7,110 nucleotides of DNA, taken from positions 1 to 7,110 of the forward strand of contig JAUUYW010000172.1 of assembly GCA_030590265.1 (NCBI GenBank), in the 5' to 3' direction. Positions 1 to 4,720 of this stretch are shown here, one piece after another. This DNA is from Candidatus Krumholzibacteriia bacterium (lineage in GTDB: Bacteria; Krumholzibacteriota; Krumholzibacteriia; LZORAL124-64-63). The first letter of the stretch is position 1. The number at the start of each line of letters is the position of its first letter. Position numbers and translations under genes: made by a program. Below the pieces are notes generated by a model that had not been told where the DNA came from, made no database searches, and saw nothing but the letters and a program-made list of their open reading frames with translations.

Positions 1-456
1 ACATATGTGAATTATGCCGATTTTTTGCGCAACCAAAATCGTGCCCAGGATGCTGTCGATTTGCTGAACGACGGAATAGCGACGGCTACTTTTCCTGCGG
101 ATATCCATCATTCCCTGGGTTTGTTGTATGTTTCCCAGGGAAATATGCCGGAGGCTTTGGTGCAACTGGAAGCAGCAACCTCAGGCTCTGGAGTATCGGC
201 CCGTTATGCCTATGTCTTTGCTGTTGCTCTCAATGAATCCGGTCAGAAGGAAAAGAGTTTGACGGTTCTGGAAGAAAGCCTGGTTCAGCATCCCTGGGAT
301 TGGGACAGCCTGCTGGCTTTGGTTCTTTATTCTTTGGAACAGGACCAACCTGAGAGGGCTCTTGAACCGGCCAAACAAATGGTGAAGATGGCGCCAGGTG
401 ATGCCGCAACCCAAGGTTTGCTGGATCAGGTCAATGCGGCCATTGAGCGAAAATAA
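1..456 (+). CDS. TPR-repeat protein, C-terminal part (5' end outside window)
   Basis: This is the last 151 or so codons of a protein built from tetratricopeptide repeats. The frame is already open at base 2-4 or earlier, and the GTG at 7 has no visible ribosome site, so I treat the gene as cut by the window edge rather than starting here. Three helix-turn-helix repeats can be read, counted from the GTG: about residues 32-61 (HHSLGLLYVSQGN, then EALVQLEAA), 66-95 (ARYAYVFAVALNESGQ) and 98-130 (DSLLALVLYSLEQDQPERAL). Such repeats hold partner proteins. The run around ARYAYVFAVAL resembles the tail of TPR proteins that carry multihaem cytochrome c domains upstream. That is recollection of a pattern, and no CxxCH haem site lies in the visible part. 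The stop is TAA, 61 bases before sdaA on the same strand, so co-transcription is possible. The TPR assignment is firm and the full protein's role is unknown. Confidence 0.85.
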   Translation, partial: TYVNYADFLRNQNRAQDAVDLLNDGIATATFPADIHHSLGLLYVSQGNMPEALVQLEAATSGSGVSARYAYVFAVALNESGQKEKSLTVLEESLVQHPWDWDSLLALVLYSLEQDQPERALEPAKQMVKMAPGDAATQGLLDQVNAAIERK

Positions 457-481
457 GTGCATGACAATAATCAGGTAGTTC

Positions 482-495
482 TCCCCCCGGGGGGA
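482..495. repeat. perfect 14-base GC palindrome in the sdaA leader
   Basis: The bases TCCCCCCGGGGGGA read the same on both strands. They sit in the 61-base gap between the TPR gene and sdaA, 22 bases before the sdaA start and 9 bases before the AAGG ribosome site. As RNA it could fold as a 5-bp UCCCC/GGGGA stem with a CCGG loop. A role as a protein binding site or weak attenuator is only a guess. Confidence 0.4.
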
Positions 496-517
496 TGAAT
501 TTTGAAAAGGAATCTTC

Positions 518-1897
518 ATGGATCTCAGCGTATTCGATATTTTCAAAATCGGCATCGGCCCTTCATCCTCGCACACGGTAGGGCCCATGCGCGCAGCAAA
601 CTTCCTTTTGGAGAAATTGAAAAAACACGACTTTTTCAACCCCGCATCCCGCATCACCTGCGAGCTTTACGGGTCTCTCGCCTCCACTGGTAAGGGTCAC
701 TCCACAGACAAGGCGGTGGTCTGGGGTTTGCAGGGTGAATGCCCCAAAACCATCGATCCGGATAGGCAGGATGAACTCTACAACAGTGTCGTAGATTCTG
801 GTGAATTGCTTCTGGATGGTGAACGAACCATCTCGTTCATTCCCGACCGGGACATCATTTTCAAGCCTGATGAATTGTTGCCCTACCATCCCAACGGGAT
901 GCTGTTTCGGGTGTATGATGACGCCGATAAAGAGATCTATCTAAAGCGGTTTTACTCCATTGGCGGTGGCTTCATTGTTGGTCACAAAACGGCTTGTGCA
1001 GACCAACTGATCAAGGATCCGGTGAAGGTGGCTCATCCATTTTCAACAGGAGGGGAGCTGCTTGAGATTGCCCACGCCACGGGAAAATCCATTGCGGAAA
1101 TTATCTACATCAACGAGCAGTCCTGGCGTAAGCCGGAGGAAATCGATGCCGGTCTGGAAAACATTCGTCTCACCATGAACAACTGCATTGAGCGGGGATA
1201 TGTTCAACGTGGGGTGTTGCCCGGAAAATTCAAAATCGAACGTCGGGCACCTCGATTGCACGATACTCTCACCCAACAGGACGAAGGTGCCTACGGTGAT
1301 CCTCTGAGCGCCATGGACTGGATTACACTTTATGCCCTGGCCGTCAACGAGGAGAATGCTGCGGGAGGACGCGTGGTCACCGCGCCCACCAACGGTGCGG
1401 CCGGTATCGTGCCTGCTTGCATGCGGTATTTCGAACGGTTTGTGCGCCGGTTGCCTGCCACTTCCTGTCGTGATTATTTGCTGACCGCCGGCGCCATCGC
1501 CATGCTGTTCAAGACCAATGCTTCGATCTCGGGGGCGGAAGTCGGTTGCCAGGGGGAGGTTGGCGTGGCCTGCTCCATGGCTGCCGCCGGATTGGTCCAG
1601 GTGGCGGGCGGTACAGTGGAACAGGTGGAAAATGCAGCGGAAATAGGCATGGAGCATAACCTTGGCCTGACCTGCGATCCCATCGGCGGACTGGTGCAGA
1701 TTCCCTGCATCGAACGCAACGCCATGGCGGCGGTCAAGGCCATGAACGCCGCCCGCATTGCCATGCACACAGAGGGCTCAGGCATTGTATCTTTGGATCA
1801 AGTGATCAACACCATGCGCCAGACAGGGTTGGATATGCAGTCGAAATACAAGGAGACATCCGCTGGCGGGTTGGCCATCAATATTACCGAGTGTTGA
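518..1897 (+). CDS. sdaA: L-serine ammonia-lyase (L-serine dehydratase), one-chain iron-sulfur type
   Basis: The enzyme deaminates L-serine to pyruvate and ammonia in the cytoplasm using a [4Fe-4S] cluster instead of pyridoxal phosphate. The 459 residues match the usual length of the one-chain bacterial form. The beta domain covers roughly 3-160, with GPSSSHTVGPMRAA at 14-27 and GSLASTGKGHSTDKA at 52-66. The alpha domain covers roughly 185-455, with TAPTNGAAGIVPA at 288-300 and GAEVGCQGEVG at 339-349. The cysteines C344, C386 and C397 have the family spacing C-x41-C-x10-C. The protein ends in Cys459, which matches the C-terminal cysteine that caps the cluster in the Legionella enzyme (tail-in-mouth arrangement, known from that structure). 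The ATG at 518 has AAGG at 507-510, seven bases upstream, and the conserved family start MDLSVFDIFKIGIGPSSSHT follows at once. No regulator or serine transporter is adjacent. The gene ends just before a hairpin terminator and faces the receptor gene. Confidence 0.97.
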   Translation: MDLSVFDIFKIGIGPSSSHTVGPMRAANFLLEKLKKHDFFNPASRITCELYGSLASTGKGHSTDKAVVWGLQGECPKTIDPDRQDELYNSVVDSGELLLDGERTISFIPDRDIIFKPDELLPYHPNGMLFRVYDDADKEIYLKRFYSIGGGFIVGHKTACADQLIKDPVKVAHPFSTGGELLEIAHATGKSIAEIIYINEQSWRKPEEIDAGLENIRLTMNNCIERGYVQRGVLPGKFKIERRAPRLHDTLTQQDEGAYGDPLSAMDWITLYALAVNEENAAGGRVVTAPTNGAAGIVPACMRYFERFVRRLPATSCRDYLLTAGAIAMLFKTNASISGAEVGCQGEVGVACSMAAAGLVQVAGGTVEQVENAAEIGMEHNLGLTCDPIGGLVQIPCIERNAMAAVKAMNAARIAMHTEGSGIVSLDQVINTMRQTGLDMQSKYKETSAGGLAINITEC

Positions 1898-1925
1898 TTT
1901 GAGAATGATTGAGAATTGTTTAGGG

Positions 1926-1958
1926 AAACCCGCCTCGTGATAAAAACGAGGCGGGTTT
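1926..1958. terminator. intrinsic terminator, probably bidirectional, between sdaA and the receptor gene
   Basis: The arms AAACCCGCCTCGT (1926-1938) and ACGAGGCGGGTTT (1946-1958) pair perfectly over 13 bp around a 7-base loop. The stem has a GC-rich core with A/T at its base. The hairpin lies 28 bases after the sdaA stop and 10 bases after the receptor stop on the opposite strand, so one structure can serve both convergent genes. The T-run after the stem is short on either strand (TTTCT on +, TTTCCCT on -), so release may be less efficient than in a textbook terminator. Confidence 0.85.
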
Positions 1959-1968
1959 CTGACTTCAA

Positions 1969-3873
1969 TTAGAATTTGAACGTCGCCGTCACCCGATATG
2001 TCCGGCCAGGTTCATCAACCCGCACTCCGGAAGCAAACGGATTGCGTTGATAAGACAGGTGTTGAGTGTAAAGACTGTTGGTCAGGTTCTCGGCATCAAA
2101 AGCCACCCTCCAATCTTCCATCTTCCAAACCAAACCCATGTCGAGGGTATTCCACGATCCGGTGGTATCCTCGTTCTGGGTCAAATCAACCCGGTTCTGG
2201 ACTGCCGCATGCTGATAGCGTGCGGTGATATGAAAATTGTGGAAAGAAGGAGATTGGCCTGCCACGAAGACATTCACCGGTTGGATTTCTGCCAAGGCGC
2301 TGTTGTCTTCGGTTTTTTCGCCCCAGTTCCAGATCAACCCGGCATCAACCAGTTTCCAGGTGGCAAAGAGATTGGCTCCAGCCATGATCGCATCCACACC
2401 TTCGTAGGTTTGGTACATGGCGCCTTCAATCGCTCGCTTGGCCAAGTATGGATAACTCCAGACATGGGTGGCGAAAACTTCCAGCTTCAAGGCATTCATC
2501 TGCATGGCGGCGCGGGCAGTGGCGCGCACCGGATCGTTGAGGGTGGGATTGCCAACCCAATCGGGCTTGGTGCCCGGCTTGTCCACCGAGATATACTGCT
2601 GTTCAATGCTTGGGGCATCGGAAGAAACCTCGGCCGAAATTCCCAGCAGAAAACTATCGGAAAGATCCATCAGATGACTGGCGGTCACACCAAAAGGAAT
2701 GGACCATTTTGTGAGCTCGGCGTCAGATTCCAAGGTCTGATACAAATCCAATTGGGTGTCATCATTAGCCTTGGTTTGGGCCACGCCAACTCGCATGAAT
2801 AACCAAGGGTTGTCCTTCTCGCCCAACCCATGTTGCACCGAAGCACCAATGCGCCAGACATCCGGCAACATGTGATTGTTTTTTTCCATGGCGGGATTGG
2901 CCTGGGGTGTGATCCGGTTGTCGGCGTCCCAGTTACGCGCATAGACTTCGTACTTTTCACTGACGAGTCCAAACATGGTGTTGGTGGCATCGGTGGCCAT
3001 GTCGGTCATGGCGAAACTGTCGCGCACCTCGTTGTCCATGAAGTGTTCGTTGCGATTGAAATACAGACGGTGACCTTTGTATGAGCCCGACGCCTGGTAA
3101 TGATCATTGGTGCGTTCATCCATCAGCAAATAAGGGAACAGCACGTCTTTGGTGTTCTCATAGGTGGCAACGATGTCGCCGTCGTCGAAGGCTTTGTGCC
3201 CCCTGAGTTCGTAAATTTCCGAAGCCGGCATGGAGCTGTAACCATACTTGTCTTCGTAGGTTTCTCCATTGGCGTTGGTGTAGGCTTCGCCTGTGCGGTA
3301 GCGGCCGCCAAACCGGAAACGCTTGCCTTCAACGGACAAACTGCCGTCAAACTCTTCAGTGTGATCGAAGGCGCCCATAACCTGGCCGTAGACCATGGTT
3401 TCTTCACCGGGTTGACGCCGTCGGAAGTCGATTTGACCACCCAAACCCGATTGCAGCACCGCGCTGGTGCGGGACATGTTCACTCTTTCGATGTCCATCA
3501 TTTCTACTTGGGCCACTTTGGTGTCCATGCGGTTGGGGCAGGCGGTGCAGAACCTTTCTCCATCGACTGTGACGGTGATGTCGTTTCGCTTGAAGCCATC
3601 GGAGTATAGGTCGCTGGCCCAACCGGAGCCTCTTCTGATCAGGGCGAAGGGACTGTTCTTGAGCACCTGGGCAATCATGTCGCCTTCGTTGACGGGGCGA
3701 TTGTATTCACCCATGGCCTCCTGGATACCCACGACGACCAGGGTATCGGTTTTGGCAACCGTCGCTTCATCTTCAGCGAAAGCCAACCCGGCAACTGCAA
3801 GACAGGTTGCAAGCAGGAAAAAGCACAACCAGTTGCCTGGAACCCCCAGGGGGTTTATAGCAATGTGTTTCAC
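1969..3873 (-). CDS. TonB-dependent outer-membrane receptor, OprC/NosA-like, probable copper uptake
   Basis: This is a 634-residue outer-membrane receptor that should import its ligand with energy from TonB-ExbBD. A signal peptide occupies about 1-33 (hydrophobic core 15-31, cleavage after AFA). A TonB box DTLVVVG lies at 43-49. The plug covers about 55-150, including DITVTVDGERF (98-108) and SGLGGQIDF (142-150). The beta barrel follows, with a GNPTLNDP motif (441-448) and a terminal Phe typical of barrel insertion. The plug carries C112-PNR-M116 (CxxxM), and H277-F-M279 (HxM) lies 161 residues later. The same pair binds copper in P. aeruginosa OprC, so copper is the best substrate guess. The stretch 279-300 is Met-rich (M279, M289, M292, M300). 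C109 and C112 are the only cysteines of the mature protein. The start is GTG at 3873, because an in-frame TAA lies just upstream. AAGGA at 3889-3885 is 11 bases away, a rather long spacing. The Cys-rich gene lies 96 bases upstream on the same strand. Family certain; metal specificity inferred. Confidence 0.93.
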   Translation of the reverse strand: MKHIAINPLGVPGNWLCFFLLATCLAVAGLAFAEDEATVAKTDTLVVVGIQEAMGEYNRPVNEGDMIAQVLKNSPFALIRRGSGWASDLYSDGFKRNDITVTVDGERFCTACPNRMDTKVAQVEMMDIERVNMSRTSAVLQSGLGGQIDFRRRQPGEETMVYGQVMGAFDHTEEFDGSLSVEGKRFRFGGRYRTGEAYTNANGETYEDKYGYSSMPASEIYELRGHKAFDDGDIVATYENTKDVLFPYLLMDERTNDHYQASGSYKGHRLYFNRNEHFMDNEVRDSFAMTDMATDATNTMFGLVSEKYEVYARNWDADNRITPQANPAMEKNNHMLPDVWRIGASVQHGLGEKDNPWLFMRVGVAQTKANDDTQLDLYQTLESDAELTKWSIPFGVTASHLMDLSDSFLLGISAEVSSDAPSIEQQYISVDKPGTKPDWVGNPTLNDPVRATARAAMQMNALKLEVFATHVWSYPYLAKRAIEGAMYQTYEGVDAIMAGANLFATWKLVDAGLIWNWGEKTEDNSALAEIQPVNVFVAGQSPSFHNFHITARYQHAAVQNRVDLTQNEDTTGSWNTLDMGLVWKMEDWRVAFDAENLTNSLYTQHLSYQRNPFASGVRVDEPGRTYRVTATFKF

Positions 3874-3969
3874 TTCATTTCCATTCCTTTAAGAGATGAT
3901 TTCATATACAACGGACCGCCCATCGGCACAACAATGCGCAGGATGAGAATCCGTCGGAAATATCAGATT

Positions 3970-4443
3970 TCAGCTGAAAAGGAAGGATTTTGGGACTTGC
4001 TCGGGGGGAGTGGGTTTCAGGGAGGTCCAATGGCGGACATAGGAAGAGTTTTTGGAGAAGGCCGGTAGCCAGAAGGCGTTATCTCGGCATTGCACAAAAT
4101 TTTGGGGATCGGCCAAAACAGCACCATGGTCAGCGTGGTTGCCGCCGCAGGTGCAGGTTGCCTTCCAGGCGTATTGGAGACTGAGGGGTATTTCTTCCGG
4201 TGAGGATTGCTCGGGTTCGGAGGAGCCACAACAGGATGGTTCAGCTGCTTTATCTTCCTTGGGGGCGCAGCAAGGTGCACCGCAGCAACAGGATGCTTCT
4301 TTGCAGCCACAGATGGGGTTTTGGGAATTCCCCTGGAATGCGGTGAGCCACGAGTCCAGGGTGGAAGCAGACACACTCAGGCTCACGGGGATGTAGAAGA
4401 GCACCGTCAGGACGAAGAAAGTTTTTTTAAAACGACTCGTCAT
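3970..4443 (-). CDS. exported cysteine-rich protein of unknown family, possible metal-binding partner of the adjacent receptor
   Basis: I do not recognise the family. The 157-residue reading from ATG 4443 begins with a clear signal peptide: basic MTSRFKK, then a hydrophobic core 9-24, with likely cleavage after SVSA (26). The mature part has 12 cysteines: ICGC (45, 47), CCC (52-54), CC (58-59), CC (71-72), CTC (97, 99) and C119. The segment 61-85 is acidic and low in complexity. A second motif CTCGGNHADHG (97-107) adds two histidines, and the tail is proline-rich (SLKPTPPEQVPK, 141-152). Clustered Cys and His in an exported protein beside an OprC-like receptor suggests binding of a soft metal such as Cu(I). 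That is inference. The frame is also open from ATG 4503 and TTG 4539, but those starts put 20 or 32 mostly polar residues before the signal peptide. None of the three has a good ribosome site, so the start is the weakest point. The stop is followed, 96 bases later, by the receptor gene. Confidence 0.75.
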   Translation of the reverse strand: MTSRFKKTFFVLTVLFYIPVSLSVSASTLDSWLTAFQGNSQNPICGCKEASCCCGAPCCAPKEDKAAEPSCCGSSEPEQSSPEEIPLSLQYAWKATCTCGGNHADHGAVLADPQNFVQCRDNAFWLPAFSKNSSYVRHWTSLKPTPPEQVPKSFLFS

Positions 4444-4520
4444 GGTGTGTGGTTGCCGGGATTGTTCAAAAACAAACCTGGTTTGGCCTGGGGTAAAAGG
4501 CATGCAATCAAATAGTGGAC

Positions 4521-4535
4521 AAGTAAGTCCTACTT
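4521..4535. promoter_or_regulatory. small inverted repeat just after the predicted start of the - strand transcript
   Basis: AAGTA (4521-4525) and TACTT (4531-4535) are complementary across five bases. Counted from the predicted start near 4538, they fall at about +4 to +18, a usual place for a repressor site. The arms are short and the match could be chance. Confidence 0.25.
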
Positions 4536-4544
4536 CCAAGGTGG

Positions 4545-4573
4545 ATTCTAGTTGTTGGGGAATTTAATAGCAA
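4545..4573 (-). promoter_or_regulatory. candidate sigma70-type promoter for the Cys-rich protein/receptor unit
   Basis: Read on the - strand, TTGCTA (4573-4568, four of six consensus bases) and TAGAAT (4550-4545, five of six) are separated by exactly 17 bases. A transcript would begin near 4538, leaving a leader of about 95 bases before the ATG at 4443. The TTG at 4539 would then have no leader, which argues against the longest reading of the gene. The prediction rests on motif match and position only. Confidence 0.5.
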
Positions 4574-4671
4574 GTTGATAGTGGAGGCCGATCAGTATTC
4601 GGATACAGGGGCGAATGAGGCGGTTTCTCCTGTAACAAAAAGCCCAACCTGTGATAACATCTCCCCCATCA

Positions 4672-4688
4672 GTTCAATTTTATTGAAC
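4672..4688. promoter_or_regulatory. 7+7 inverted repeat upstream of the AAA+ gene, possible operator
   Basis: The sequence GTTCAATTTTATTGAAC consists of two perfect 7-base arms around TTT. It ends 32 bases before the ATPase start and lies in the noncoding region shared by the two divergent transcripts. The AT-rich symmetric form fits a dimeric helix-turn-helix regulator better than a terminator, since no T-run follows. The rest of the 277-base gap (4444-4720) holds the - strand promoter described separately and no convincing gene. Confidence 0.4.
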
Positions 4689-4720
4689 CACCTGGCCCTG
4701 TCCCGAATGGAGACCAGCCA

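Noticed and set aside
1043..1768. 241-residue open frame on the - strand
   Set aside because: It lies wholly inside sdaA, whose + strand product is unmistakable, and its translation is rich in His, Gly and Arg with no domain pattern.
2047..2802. 251-residue open frame on the + strand
   Set aside because: It is antisense to the receptor, shows no ribosome site or recognisable motif, and the receptor frame explains the region fully.
3796..3812. Lipoprotein signal in the receptor (LATC at residues 21-24)
   Set aside because: Thr before the Cys does not fit the lipobox, and the hydrophobic core continues beyond it to a normal AFA cleavage site.
3903..3931. Possible separate promoter for the receptor (TTGTGC-17-TATATG on the - strand)
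   Set aside because: It has only three and four matches to the two consensus boxes. Chance is as likely, so the pair is treated as one transcript.
3968..3979. TTTCAGCTGAAA, a 12-base palindrome over the stop of the Cys-rich gene
   Set aside because: It partly lies in codons, has no loop or T-run for a terminator and is short enough to be chance.
4052..4515. Open frames on the + strand opposite the Cys-rich gene (4052-4396 and 4207-4515)
   Set aside because: Neither has a signal peptide with sensible charge, a ribosome site or a known motif. The - strand reading has a signal peptide, patterned cysteines and sits in line with the receptor gene.
4630..4658. Possible + strand promoter for the AAA+ gene (CTGTAA-17-GATAAC with TGT before the second box)
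   Set aside because: The first box is poor and the second matches four of six. It is not strong enough to list.
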